The notes under the pieces: model-generated | What the model saw: only the letters and a program-made list of their open reading frames with translations | The model's database searches: none | Told to the model about the DNA's origin: nothing | In this document: piece by piece, positions 1 through 7,546 of the stretch | Position numbering within the stretch: the first letter of the stretch is position 1 | Layout of the letters: each line of letters starts with the position of its first letter | Source: Clostridiales bacterium | GTDB taxonomy: Bacteria; Bacillota; Clostridia; Christensenellales; Aristaeellaceae | Length of the DNA stretch: 64,000 nt | Assembly: GCA_015056255.1 (NCBI GenBank) | Contig: SVGP01000003.1 | Location: forward strand, 1 to 64,000 | Direction: 5' to 3' | Position numbers and translations under genes: made by a program

Positions 1-78
1 CGCATCGACCTTATTAACCGAGCCTATACGCTCCGAAAAGCGTATCTCTTAGAGGGCGACCCAAGAGCTAATGTGTAA
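1..78 (+). pseudogene. 3' end of a transposase-like ORF (cut by window edge)
   Basis: An open frame runs from the first base to a TAA at 76-78 and encodes 25 residues ending in EGDPRANV. The Arg/Leu-rich tail (INRAYTLRKAYLLEG) reads like the C-terminus of a DDE-type integrase/transposase as I recall them from clostridial insertion sequences. The idea is supported by the direct repeats that follow at once, which look like an element end. The rest of the gene lies outside the window, so whether it is intact or a fragment cannot be told. Family assignment (IS481-like) is a guess. Confidence 0.45.
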
Positions 79-119
79 ACCATGTTGTTGCACATTTTGT
101 AAACCATGTTGCTCTTGAC
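74..119 (+). mobile_element. Putative insertion sequence end with two direct repeats
   Basis: The 14-mer TGTAAACCATGTTG occurs at 74-87 and again at 98-111, spaced 24 bp start to start, the first overlapping the stop codon of the transposase-like ORF. Tandem sites of this kind at a terminus are typical transposase-binding repeats. No matching opposite end is inside the window, so the element boundary near 119 is an estimate. Confidence 0.45.
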
Positions 120-220
120 AGAAACCCGTCCCCTACAGGAAGAAACCATTGTGTTTCCGTTGTAGGGGACGGGTTTCCCGTCCCGGTTTCGTGTTTTATG
201 CTTTTAATGAGACAGCACCT
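120..220. repeat. Palindromic intergenic repeat, family B copy 1
   Basis: The arms GAAACCCGTCCCCTAC (121-136) and GTAGGGGACGGGTTTC (162-177) form a long perfect stem around a 25-nt spacer that itself holds GGAAAC/GTTTCC. The block continues through CCCGGTTTCGTGTT to GAGACAGCACCT at 209-220. A second copy with the same core and right end lies at 29508-29680, so this is a dispersed element rather than a terminator of one gene. The left boundary here is unclear because it abuts the insertion sequence end. Confidence 0.75.
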
Positions 221-240
221 TTCCTGTAAAACACCTAAAA

Positions 241-609
241 TCAGTCTTTTTTCTCATCCGGAAATTCTCTTTTGAGCGCGCGCTCGACAGGCAGGATGGT
301 CAAAAGCAGAAGCGCAAGCTGCGCAAACATCAGAACAAGGGAAAAAGCGGAAAACGCGTCGACTGAAAGGAACAAAAAGGGAATCTGGATCAGAACGGAT
401 GCAATCAGCGCAATGCAGCCTGCCTTCTGCCACAGCATGCCGACCTTTTTCTGCGCAAACTGCCATGCATCCATATTGCGCATGGAGCGCGCCGTGCGGT
501 AGCCGACGATATAATTGATGTTTTTCGGCGGATGCTTGTGCATGAAATATCCGGCGATGAGCATGATTGCAGGGACAAGAAGGTCGATAGCGAACAAAAA
601 GATTTTCAT
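241..609 (-). CDS. SdpI-like membrane protein
   Basis: A 122-residue protein with three hydrophobic segments (about residues 3-22, 62-82 and 86-106). Between the first and second lies the signature GYRTARSMRNMDAWQFAQK, characteristic of the C-terminal SdpI/YhfL family, named for the SdpI immunity protein of Bacillus. In most hosts family members have no known role, so immunity is not implied. It starts at the ATG at 609 with AAGGAGA eight bases upstream and follows the MazG-like gene by 33 bp, so the two probably share a transcript. Confidence 0.8.
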   Translation of the reverse strand: MKIFLFAIDLLVPAIMLIAGYFMHKHPPKNINYIVGYRTARSMRNMDAWQFAQKKVGMLWQKAGCIALIASVLIQIPFLFLSVDAFSAFSLVLMFAQLALLLLTILPVERALKREFPDEKKD

Positions 610-642
610 ATTTCAATCTCCTTCCTTGTTTGAACAGTCAAA

Positions 643-978
643 TTACAGGTCGCCCTCCAGCCGCACGAGGGACTTTTCAGTTTCAAAGCCGTCGGGATAG
701 CGCTTTTTGAGCTTTTCGATGTTGGCGGCGAGGATATCCTCCAGTTTGAAATCGAGAGCGGTCGCGGCTTCAGCCAGATACCACGCTACGTCGCCCAGCT
801 CTTTGAACAGGCGTTCCTTGTCCAGAGGATGTCCCTGCCCATGCCATTTTTTTACGATGTCGATGACTTCGCCGGCTTCGCCGCAAAGACCCATAACGCT
901 GTTGATCATTACGTCCTTTCGGGAAAGCGAGGGGTTTAAGGTGGTCATGGCAAGCGCCTGATATTCATTGATAGTCAT
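643..978 (-). CDS. MazG-like nucleotide pyrophosphohydrolase
   Basis: A 111-residue protein of the MazG/all-alpha NTP pyrophosphatase type. The helical core has the metal-binding pattern EAGEVID (about residue 35) and ELGDVAWYLAEA (about residue 59), i.e. ExxE then ExxD, as expected for hydrolysis of (d)NTPs to NMP and pyrophosphate. I start it at ATG 978, preceded by AAGGAGA; the in-frame ATG at 1008 lies inside the promoter -10 and would not be transcribed. First gene of a likely operon with the SdpI-like protein. Substrate cannot be told from sequence. Confidence 0.88.
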   Translation of the reverse strand: MTINEYQALAMTTLNPSLSRKDVMINSVMGLCGEAGEVIDIVKKWHGQGHPLDKERLFKELGDVAWYLAEAATALDFKLEDILAANIEKLKKRYPDGFETEKSLVRLEGDL

Positions 979-1006
979 GCGATTTCTCCTTTGCATTTCT
1001 GAATTC

Positions 1007-1034
1007 ATTATATCACAAAATTCGGAATTGTGAA
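1007..1034 (-). promoter_or_regulatory. Sigma-A promoter for the mazG-like operon
   Basis: On the minus strand TTCACA (1034-1029), 16 bp, TATAAT (1012-1007). The predicted start of transcription is near 1000, upstream of the chosen ATG at 978. Confidence 0.65.
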
Positions 1035-1066
1035 ATCAATAATGATCGTTTTTCTCTATTTTCTGC

Positions 1067-1095
1067 TTTTTCGGCAGCGTTATGTGTGCTATAAT
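1067..1095 (+). promoter_or_regulatory. Promoter for the dus gene
   Basis: TATAAT at 1090-1095 follows TGTGC; the -35 region is T-rich and weak. The position fixes the dus start downstream of 1100, so the in-frame ATG at 1082 is excluded. Confidence 0.55.
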
Positions 1096-1123
1096 TGAAA
1101 AAAACGACGATTTGAGGAATGAA

Positions 1124-2092
1124 ATGAAGATTTATTTTGCGCCCCTTGAAGGCGTTACGGACGAAATTTACAGGCGCGCGCATTTTGAATGCTTCGGCGG
1201 GCCGGACAAATATTACATTCCCTTTTTGAGTCCCACGCAGCATTTCACCTTTTCCTCCCGCGAGCAAAAGGCCATGTCGCCTGAGGAAAACAGAGGTATT
1301 CCGGTGGTACCGCAGGTTTTGACCAAGAATGCAGAGCATTTTAACGGGATGGCGGCGCGGTTGAAGGACTTTGGCTATACCGAGGTCAACCTGAACGCAG
1401 GCTGCCCTTCGGGCACAGTGACGGCAAAAGGAAAAGGCAGCGGCATGCTGCGCGACAAGGCTGCGCTTCGATTGTTTTTGGACGAGGTTTTTGCAAATTG
1501 TCCCCTGCCTGTGTCGGTTAAAACGCGAATCGGCTATGAATCTCCCGAGGAATGGGACGGGCTGATTGATATCTATAAAGATTATCCGTTTTCTGAAATC
1601 ATTTTGCACATGCGAACGCGCGAAGAGTTTTATAAGGGCAGGCCGCACATTGAGCTTACCCAAAAGGCAATGGAGGCGTTCTCGTGTCCGGTTGTATACA
1701 ACGGCGATGTGTTTTATAGGGAAGACGCAGAGGAAGCGACCGACCGTTTTCCGGCGCTTTCGGGGCTTATGCTGGGGCGCGGGCTGGTGGCGAACCCTGC
1801 GCTGGCGCGCGTTTTAAAGGGCGGAAAACAGGCGGCAAAGGAGGAAATCTGCACCTTCCACGATAAATTGTACAGAAGATATCTGGAGGCGTGGCCCAAG
1901 AACGCTGTTATCGGGCATATGTGCGAGATCATGTCGTACATGTCGTGCATGTTTGAAAATCCGCACAAGCTTATAAAAACGCTTCGAAAATCGCGCGATT
2001 TAGCTGCTTATGAAGACAACGCAAAGCGAATCTTTGATGAAATGCCCTTGAGGGACGACCCCGGATTTGATCTGATGATATTAAAAAAGTAG
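1124..2092 (+). CDS. tRNA-dihydrouridine synthase family protein
   Basis: A 322-residue FMN-dependent TIM-barrel protein that reduces uridines in tRNA D-loops. Seen: the N-terminal FAPLEGVTD flavin-binding strand, NAGCPSGTVTAKGKGSGML with the catalytic Cys in the conserved NxGCP loop, the K-T-R-I-G strand, HMRTREEFYKG, and GDVF / LGRGLVANPAL for phosphate binding. Start ATG 1124 has GAGGA 5-9 bp upstream. The family member (DusA/B/C type) is not resolved; it is somewhat divergent from Bacillus DusB. A decayed copy of its last 30 codons lies at 3408-3520. Confidence 0.9.
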   Translation: MKIYFAPLEGVTDEIYRRAHFECFGGPDKYYIPFLSPTQHFTFSSREQKAMSPEENRGIPVVPQVLTKNAEHFNGMAARLKDFGYTEVNLNAGCPSGTVTAKGKGSGMLRDKAALRLFLDEVFANCPLPVSVKTRIGYESPEEWDGLIDIYKDYPFSEIILHMRTREEFYKGRPHIELTQKAMEAFSCPVVYNGDVFYREDAEEATDRFPALSGLMLGRGLVANPALARVLKGGKQAAKEEICTFHDKLYRRYLEAWPKNAVIGHMCEIMSYMSCMFENPHKLIKTLRKSRDLAAYEDNAKRIFDEMPLRDDPGFDLMILKK

Positions 2093-2103
2093 CGAATGAA
2101 TCG

Positions 2104-2382
2104 CTACTTTTTTTCAATCAGCTTTTTCAGATATTCAATTCTCGCGCCGGGCGGCGTATCTCCGTGTTCGGGGTCGCAGGAGTATTGCGTCAAAAGTTCG
2201 CAGGGAAAGGATGCGCATTCGCCGCAGTGAGGAAGCTCTTTTTGAATGCAGCACTGGGCGACGGGACAGCTTCCGTGGAAGGGATTGCCCTTGGTTGAAA
2301 TACATCCGGCGCAATTGCATCTTTCGCGAAAGTCACACGTTTCGCAAACGAGGCCGCAACAGGTACTGATGGTGTTTTGCAT
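2104..2382 (-). CDS. DUF3795-type cysteine-rich small protein
   Basis: A 92-residue protein with about fourteen cysteines in CxxC-like groups: CCGLVCETC, CNCAGC, CCIQ, CGECASFPC. The C-G-L-x-C-x-x-C start and C-x-x-C-x-x-F-P-C core are those of the DUF3795 zinc-ribbon-like family, of unknown function. I choose ATG 2382 because AAAGGATG sits 11-14 bp upstream, whereas the in-frame ATG at 2394 directly abuts that site. It converges on dus with 11 bp between stops. Confidence 0.8.
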   Translation of the reverse strand: MQNTISTCCGLVCETCDFRERCNCAGCISTKGNPFHGSCPVAQCCIQKELPHCGECASFPCELLTQYSCDPEHGDTPPGARIEYLKKLIEKK

Positions 2383-2421
2383 GTTTTTCTTCATCCTTTG
2401 AAAAGCAAATCTGATATATGC

Positions 2422-2451
2422 ATTATAGCATATTGATTTGAAGGATTGCAA
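2422..2451 (-). promoter_or_regulatory. Sigma-A promoter for the DUF3795 gene
   Basis: TTGCAA (2451-2446), 18 bp, TATAAT (2427-2422) on the minus strand, with TGC before the -10. An in-frame ATG at 2451 falls in the -35, ruling it out as a start. Confidence 0.75.
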
Positions 2452-2471
2452 TAAAAACTATCTTTAAGTAA

Positions 2472-2548
2472 GCGCAGGCGATCAATGATCTCCCCTACAA
2501 TATGGCTATAATGACATCAAAAATGCGCGGGCGTATCAGCCCGCGCAT
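2472..2548. repeat. Palindromic repeat, family A (degenerate copy) doubling as terminator
   Basis: The left part (2472-2498) is a mutated copy of the GCGCGGGCGATCAATGATCGCCCCTAC half-element found at 8592, 12846, 17806 and 46147. The right part is a perfect stem ATGCGCGGGC/GCCCGCGCAT (2523-2532 with 2539-2548). Read on the minus strand this stem is followed by TTTTTG, so it can terminate the secreted-protein gene ending at 2583. Confidence 0.7.
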
Positions 2549-2582
2549 TCCATGTGTTTTTTCTACCAAATCTTGCGATCCA

Positions 2583-3344
2583 TTAATAGTAATTGTCATC
2601 CTCAAAGGAAATGGTGTAGCCGTCGCCGTTGGAATAGACGTTTACATAGTCGCAGTTTACAAAGTCTGCAAGCGTCAGTCCTTCCCACGTGATGTAGGAT
2701 ACGTATCTGCCTTTGTTAAGACCCAGCGTCATGCACCATTCAACGTCCAGACCCAGCTCGTTGTAGCTGAAGCGCATGGTCTCTTCGCCGCCATTGTAGA
2801 TCCAATCCCTGTTGCGGGAATTGCCCCAGGTGCTGTTGGATACCGGATAGAAGTAAACCTCGGTGATGGCAAGGCCGGTCATGTTGAGAAGCGTGAACTC
2901 ATTGTTGTCAACCGTGGGATTGCTTCCGCTGTAATCCAGCGTATAGCCGCCCTGTTCGTTGGCAATAACGGTGATGCTCTGAGCCTTAACGAGCTCGGCG
3001 GGAGAAACATCCTCCCACAGCGCGTAGGAAACATATCTGCCCTTGTCAAAGCCGATGCGCAGGGACCATTCGGTGTTCAGACGCATTTCAGCGCTGGTGA
3101 AGGAAAGAACGGCTTCGCGGCCATTGTAGATCCAGCCGCGGTTGCGGGCGTTGCCCCAAGTGCTGTTGTAGCTGGGATAGAAGTAAACCTCCGTGATCGA
3201 GTGGCCGGACATATTGAGAAGGTTGAAAGAAGTGCCGCCGGAAGAGTAGCTGGCTGCGGAGGCGATCAGATTCATACTGGTAAGAATCACAACGACCATC
3301 AGAGCGAATGCGGAGATTTTCTTAAAGACATGGAACATTTTCAT
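2583..3344 (-). CDS. Secreted protein with two tandem copies of a Trp/Tyr-rich domain (paralogue A)
   Basis: A 253-residue protein with a signal peptide (residues 1-30, ending ASA). The rest is two copies of one domain of about 95 residues (roughly 38-130 and 147-250). Each reads NxxNMxGxxITEVYFYP, then STWGNxRNRxWIYNG, then a WxxxIGxxKGRYVSYxxWE block. I do not recognise the family. The beta-strand-like pattern suggests a small beta-sandwich, possibly a surface or binding module. Start: ATG 3344 with AAAGGTGG eight bases upstream; the in-frame GTG 3356 lies over that site. Paralogue B lies directly upstream. Confidence 0.8.
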   Translation of the reverse strand: MKMFHVFKKISAFALMVVVILTSMNLIASAASYSSGGTSFNLLNMSGHSITEVYFYPSYNSTWGNARNRGWIYNGREAVLSFTSAEMRLNTEWSLRIGFDKGRYVSYALWEDVSPAELVKAQSITVIANEQGGYTLDYSGSNPTVDNNEFTLLNMTGLAITEVYFYPVSNSTWGNSRNRDWIYNGGEETMRFSYNELGLDVEWCMTLGLNKGRYVSYITWEGLTLADFVNCDYVNVYSNGDGYTISFEDDNYY

Positions 3345-3430
3345 TTTTGTATCCACCTTTCGTTTGTTTGTGAGGTCATTATAAACGATGCAGGCGGACA
3401 GTTTTGAAAGTCGTTTCCGGAAAGGCGCGA
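3345..3430. repeat. Direct repeat, copy 1 (matches 4611-4696)
   Basis: The stretch TCCACCTTTCGTTTGTTTGTGAGGTCATTATAAACGATGCAGGC and the following CGTTTCCGGAAAGGCGCGAT recur with few changes at 4611-4696. The copy is the upstream flank of paralogue A. It marks the edge of the duplicated unit. Confidence 0.8.
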
Positions 3431-3520
3431 TCTGACTGCCTATGAGGACAATGCAAAACGCCTGTTTGACGAAATACCCTTAAGGAACGACCCCGCGTTT
3501 GACCGGATGGTATTAAATGT
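3408..3520 (+). pseudogene. Remnant of the 3' end of a dus gene
   Basis: From 3426 the plus strand reads, in frame, RDLTAYEDNAKRLFDEIP then LRNDPAFDRMVLN. This matches the last 30 codons of the dus gene at 1124-2092 (RDLAAYEDNAKRIFDEMP then LRDDPGFDLMILK) almost residue for residue. Similarity reaches back with one indel to about 3408. There is no start, no upstream part and no aligned stop, so it is a decayed fragment. It sits between the two secreted-protein paralogues and shows that a dus/secreted-gene unit was duplicated. Confidence 0.85.
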
Positions 3521-3593
3521 GACTGTCATCGCTCGATTAAACTGCTTTTTTAGTTTTATTCAAAGCTGCAATCTTGATTGTTACAATATAATA

Positions 3594-3617
3594 GGGGCGT
3601 GCATTGCACGCCCGCGC
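3594..3617. repeat. Short palindrome GGGCGTGC-ATT-GCACGCCC
   Basis: An eight-base perfect stem with flanking TAGGGGCG and CCCGCGCAT, the same ends as the family A repeats. It lies about 70 bp beyond the stop of paralogue B and may end its transcript, but no clear T-run follows on the minus strand. Confidence 0.55.
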
Positions 3618-3684
3618 ATTTCATAATATGCTTCCCTTTGAAACCGTGATTGATACTACTTTTCAAAAAATGGTTTTCGTCTGA

Positions 3685-4443
3685 TTAATAGTAGTAGCTG
3701 TCATCCTCAAAGGAAATGGTGTAACCGTCGCCGTTGGAGTAGATGTTGACGTAGTCGCAGTTTACAAAGTCTGCCAGCGTCAGGCCTTCCCACGTGATGT
3801 AGGATACATATCTGCCTCTGTTAAGACCAATGGTCATGCACCATTCAACATTCAGACCCAACTCGTTGTAGCTGAAGCGCATGGTCTCTTCGTCGCCGTT
3901 GTAGATCCACTCCCTGTTGCGGGAATTGCCCCAGGTGCTGTTGGAGGCCGGATAGAAGTAAACCTCGGTGATGGCAAGGCCGGTCATGTTGAGGATGGTA
4001 AATTCGTTGTCGTCGCCGGTGGGCGTGGTTCCGTCGTAATCCAACGTGTAGCCGCCCTGTTCGTTGGCGTAAACGGTAACGTTCTGAGCCTCTACGAGCT
4101 CAGCAGGAGAAATATCCTCCCACAGCGCGTAGGATACGTATCTGCCCTTGTCAAAGCCGATACGCATGGACCATTCGGTATTCAGGCGCATTTCAGCGCT
4201 GGTGAAGGAAAGCGTGGCTTCGCGGCCATTATAGATCCAGCCGCGGTTGCGGGCGTTGCCCCAGGTGCTGTTGTAGCTGGGATAGAAGTAAACCTCCGTG
4301 ATCGAGTGACCGGACATGTTAAGAAGATTGAAGGAGTTGCTGCCGTAAGAGTAGCTTGCTGCAGAAGCGGTCAGATTCATGCTGGCAAGAAGCATAACGA
4401 GCATCAGAGCAAACGCGAAGACTCTGCTGAAACGATTGGACAT
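3685..4443 (-). CDS. Secreted protein with two tandem copies of a Trp/Tyr-rich domain (paralogue B)
   Basis: A 252-residue close paralogue of the protein at 2583-3344, with the same signal peptide plan (ends ASA near residue 29) and two copies of the same domain. The STWGNxRNR and GRYVSY motifs are identical; differences are mostly conservative, such as GREAT for GREAV and TPTGDD for NPTVDN in the linker. The N-terminal halves of A and B resemble each other more than the two halves within one protein do. The internal duplication is therefore older than the gene duplication. Start ATG 4443 has AAGGAGG eight bases upstream. Function unknown. Confidence 0.8.
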   Translation of the reverse strand: MSNRFSRVFAFALMLVMLLASMNLTASAASYSYGSNSFNLLNMSGHSITEVYFYPSYNSTWGNARNRGWIYNGREATLSFTSAEMRLNTEWSMRIGFDKGRYVSYALWEDISPAELVEAQNVTVYANEQGGYTLDYDGTTPTGDDNEFTILNMTGLAITEVYFYPASNSTWGNSRNREWIYNGDEETMRFSYNELGLNVEWCMTIGLNRGRYVSYITWEGLTLADFVNCDYVNIYSNGDGYTISFEDDSYYY

Positions 4444-4610
4444 GATGTTTTCCTCCTTATGTATAACTAAATTAATAGTACCATGGATTTATTGTTATGG
4501 GGATTCGTTTATCTTAATAAAATATGAATATTCATTGACATTTACCAAGGTATCAGGAAATGACGTTAACGAAGAAGATCAGCCGTGTTTTCCATCTGGC
4601 AGTTTCATTT

Positions 4611-4696
4611 TCAAATCCGCCTTTCGCTTGTTTGTGAGGTCATTATAAACGATGCAGGCATGCTGTTTTGATATTCGTTTCCGAAAGGGCGCGATT
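4611..4696. repeat. Direct repeat, copy 2 (matches 3345-3430)
   Basis: Second copy of the flank described at 3345. It includes the TTTGTGAGGTCATTATAAACGATG core and the CGTTTCCGAAAGGGCGCGAT segment, which may be the last visible trace of a further dus copy. The rest of the 4444-4737 gap is AT-rich with no ORF that I can support. Confidence 0.75.
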
Positions 4697-4737
4697 TTCG
4701 CATCCGTCTCGTCTCCGCTTATTTTTTCTTTTTCGGA

Positions 4738-4766
4738 TTGATTCTTTCCCCCGCGCGTGATATCAT
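4738..4766 (+). promoter_or_regulatory. Sigma-A promoter for the GH2-YjbR-esterase operon
   Basis: TTGATT (4738-4743), exactly 17 bp, TATCAT (4761-4766), 37 bp before the GH2 start. No operator palindrome is obvious next to it. Confidence 0.6.
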
Positions 4767-4802
4767 AATATACACAAAATTCTTTAAAAAGGACAGATGT
4801 TT

Positions 4803-7172
4803 ATGGAGCTTGACCGCATACTGTTTACGGGAAACTGGCTGTTTATGAAAAACGAGGATGAAAACGCGTTTGAGCGTTTCTATGACGACAGCGCGTTTGT
4901 CCCCGTTACGCTTCCGCACGACTGGCAGATTCTGGAAGCGCGCACGCCGGATGCAAAGGGCGGCGGCTCGCAGGGTTTTTTCCCGAGAGAACACCGGGGC
5001 GTATACAGAAAGCATTTTTTTGCGCCTGAAGATTGGAAAAACAAAAAAATCCGCATTCTCTTTGACGGCGTTCAAAGGTTTTCAACCGTTTATTTAAATG
5101 GTAAAAAAGTCGGCGGAAGACCGTTCGGCTATGTGCCGTTTCTGTGCGATCTGACCGATGCGCTGGATTTTGAAAATGAAAACGTGCTCACTGTGATCGT
5201 GGACAATCGCGAGCCGGAGGGAAAGAAGCTGAATATTGCCGGCGGCGACCGCTGGTATTCCGGCGCGGGTATTTACAGAAACGTGTGGATTCTGATAGAC
5301 GATCATACACACATCGCCTATGGCGGCATAAATGTCGTTGCAACCCCCGTGCTCAAAGGCCCGAGCGGCGACGTTCCTGACAAGGCGGGCATTCGCTGCG
5401 ACAGGGCGGACGTTACATTGACGGCGGAAATCGAGGGCGAAACAAACGGCATGCACGCCGAAATCGAGATTTTCCGCGATGGAAAAAGCATTCTCACGAT
5501 GAATACGGCGCTTCAGCCGCTGACGGAATTCCGTTTTTCGCTTCCTTCGCCCGATCTCTGGTCGCCGGAAACCCCAAGCCTCTATACGGCGAAAATTACG
5601 ATTTCAGAAAACGGAGACGCACACGAAATCCGCTTCGGCGTAAGAAGCGCGGAATTTGACGAGGAGGACGGCTTCCTTTTAAACGGTGTAAAGACCAAGC
5701 TCTGGGGCGTCAATCTCCACCACGACGGCGGCGCAGTGGGCGCGGCAGTGCCAATTGAAATCTGGGAAAGACGGCTCAAGGCTATAAAAAAACTGGGCGC
5801 GAACACCATCCGCGCCTCCCACAACCCCATGGCGGAGGAAGTGTACGACCTCTGTGACGAAATGGGCTTTATGGTGATCGACGAAATCTACGACAAATGG
5901 TCGGACAATAATATGTACGGCGACCTGTTCTTTGACGAGTGGCACGACAAGGACGTTGAAGCCATGATCAGGCGCGACCGCTGCCATCCTTCCATCATTT
6001 TATGGAGCGTCGGAAACGAAATCGGACACCAGTACAGCGAAAAATTCTTCGAATGCTTAAAGGATCTTGTAGACCATGTCCGCGCGATCGACAATACCCG
6101 CGCGGTGTCTGCAGCGCTGATTGGATTTTGCATCAAAGACTACAACGACATGACCCCCATGGGCAAAAAGCTGGCCGCCGTCAGGCGGTACGCCGAAATC
6201 GTGGATGTGTTCATGGGCAATTACATGGAGCATTTCTATGAAAAGCTGCGCGAAAGCGGCATGCGAAAGCCCATTATCGGAAGCGAAGTGAGAAATTACT
6301 ATCTTCTGGACGAAAACACGCTCAACAACGCTCAGTACAAGCTCGAATCGCCCTTTAACATCGTGCGCAAGCACGACTGGGTGTGCGGATCTCTCATCTG
6401 GGCGGGCATCGACTATCTGGGCGAGGGCAGCATGTGGCCGCTGCGCGGCTGGACAGGCGACCTTTTGGACTCCACAGGCGACTGGAAAAACCGCGCATGG
6501 TACTGCGCGGCGGCGTGGAAAAACGAACCGGTTTTAAAGCTTTGCGTGTACGACGAAACCGAGCCCTGGGACGGCTCGCGCGGCGCGTGGGGCTTTCCGC
6601 AGATGCGTTCGCACTGGAAATATACCTGCTATGAAAAAATCCTGCACGTGGCGGTCATGACCAACTGCGATACGGTAAAACTATATCAGAACAGCCAGAC
6701 GGTGAGAGTTGCCCGCCTTTCGGACTTCAAAGACGGCATGATCCACTTTTATCTTCCTTACATGCCGGGCGTTCTGCGCGCGGAGGGCTACAGGGGCGGC
6801 CTGCTCGTATGCGAGGACATTTTAAGAAGCGATCATGAAGCATATCAGCTTCGCGTAGAAACGGACAGAACCTCCCTTCCCGCAGACGGCGCGTCCGTTT
6901 GCATGATCGATCTGATCCTCGAGGACAAATATGGGCGCAGATACATGCTTGAAAACCGGCGCGTAAGCGTAAAGACCAAGGGCGCGCCCGTTCAGATTCT
7001 GATGGACAACGGCGACGCGTGGTCGACTGAACCCTTTGAGAAAACCGAAAGCTCGTTTTTCAACGGTCACATTCTGATTATCGCAAAGGCAGGCCTCGTT
7101 AAAGGCGAAACCGAAATCGAAATCGAAGCTGAGGGCTTTGAAACAAGGCGCGTGACGCTTACACTCGGATAG
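4803..7172 (+). CDS. Glycoside hydrolase family 2 protein (beta-galactosidase-like)
   Basis: A 789-residue intracellular GH2 enzyme (no signal peptide). Domains in order: N-terminal sugar-binding jelly roll (about 5-165, with GGDRWYSGAGIYRNVW), Ig-like domain (about 170-285), TIM barrel (about 290-600) and C-terminal beta domains. The acid/base Glu is E406 in WSVGNEIG and the nucleophile E495 in IIGSEV; NTIRASHNP also fits GH2. Start ATG 4803 is nine bases after AAAAAGGA; the ATG at 4797 is only three bases from it. With the esterase downstream it likely trims acetylated plant oligosaccharides; exact glycosidic specificity is unknown. Confidence 0.88.
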   Translation: MELDRILFTGNWLFMKNEDENAFERFYDDSAFVPVTLPHDWQILEARTPDAKGGGSQGFFPREHRGVYRKHFFAPEDWKNKKIRILFDGVQRFSTVYLNGKKVGGRPFGYVPFLCDLTDALDFENENVLTVIVDNREPEGKKLNIAGGDRWYSGAGIYRNVWILIDDHTHIAYGGINVVATPVLKGPSGDVPDKAGIRCDRADVTLTAEIEGETNGMHAEIEIFRDGKSILTMNTALQPLTEFRFSLPSPDLWSPETPSLYTAKITISENGDAHEIRFGVRSAEFDEEDGFLLNGVKTKLWGVNLHHDGGAVGAAVPIEIWERRLKAIKKLGANTIRASHNPMAEEVYDLCDEMGFMVIDEIYDKWSDNNMYGDLFFDEWHDKDVEAMIRRDRCHPSIILWSVGNEIGHQYSEKFFECLKDLVDHVRAIDNTRAVSAALIGFCIKDYNDMTPMGKKLAAVRRYAEIVDVFMGNYMEHFYEKLRESGMRKPIIGSEVRNYYLLDENTLNNAQYKLESPFNIVRKHDWVCGSLIWAGIDYLGEGSMWPLRGWTGDLLDSTGDWKNRAWYCAAAWKNEPVLKLCVYDETEPWDGSRGAWGFPQMRSHWKYTCYEKILHVAVMTNCDTVKLYQNSQTVRVARLSDFKDGMIHFYLPYMPGVLRAEGYRGGLLVCEDILRSDHEAYQLRVETDRTSLPADGASVCMIDLILEDKYGRRYMLENRRVSVKTKGAPVQILMDNGDAWSTEPFEKTESSFFNGHILIIAKAGLVKGETEIEIEAEGFETRRVTLTLG

Positions 7173-7174
7173 CC

Positions 7175-7546
7175 ATGAACAGATGTGAAATCGAAGCCTA
7201 CATCGAAAACCAATACGGCGTCAAGGCGGAATATCCGTTTGAAATGGACGACGAAACGGCGGTTTTTCGGCAAAAAAGCAACGGAAAATGGTTTGCCATC
7301 ATCATGCGCATATCCAAACGCCGTCTGCACATCGATTCAGACGAAGAAATCGACGTTATGAACGTCAAGTGCGATCCGATTCTGATCGGTTCCCTTCTTC
7401 TGGACACCGGCTTTTACCCGGCTTATCACATGAACAAAACCCACTGGATCACCGTTTCGCCCGATGCGGACGAAGACAAGGTGAAAATGCTGATCGACAT
7501 GAGCTTTTCCCTGACCGCATTAAAAAGAAAGAAGGCAATCAAATGA
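7175..7546 (+). CDS. MmcQ/YjbR family protein
   Basis: A 123-residue protein of the MmcQ/YjbR family, which has a CyaY-like fold. Seen: N-terminal helix ending in YGVKAEYPFE, the strand KWFAIIMRIS, and the family's PAYHMNKTHWITV segment, where the invariant His-Met-Asn-Lys-x-His-Trp stretch is clear. Biochemical role is not established. It begins 2 bp after the GH2 stop and overlaps the esterase start by 4 bp (ATGA), so it is translated within a carbohydrate operon. Confidence 0.85.
   Translation: MNRCEIEAYIENQYGVKAEYPFEMDDETAVFRQKSNGKWFAIIMRISKRRLHIDSDEEIDVMNVKCDPILIGSLLLDTGFYPAYHMNKTHWITVSPDADEDKVKMLIDMSFSLTALKRKKAIK

Noticed and set aside
241..978. mazG-sdpI pair as a toxin-antitoxin or immunity system
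   Set aside because: MazG-like pyrophosphohydrolase is not the MazE/F toxin pair, and SdpI-like proteins are often unrelated to immunity; no toxin gene is nearby.
2502..3407. 301-codon plus-strand ORF over secreted paralogue A
   Set aside because: Antisense shadow: the minus-strand frame has signal peptide, ribosome site, internal repeats and a paralogue.
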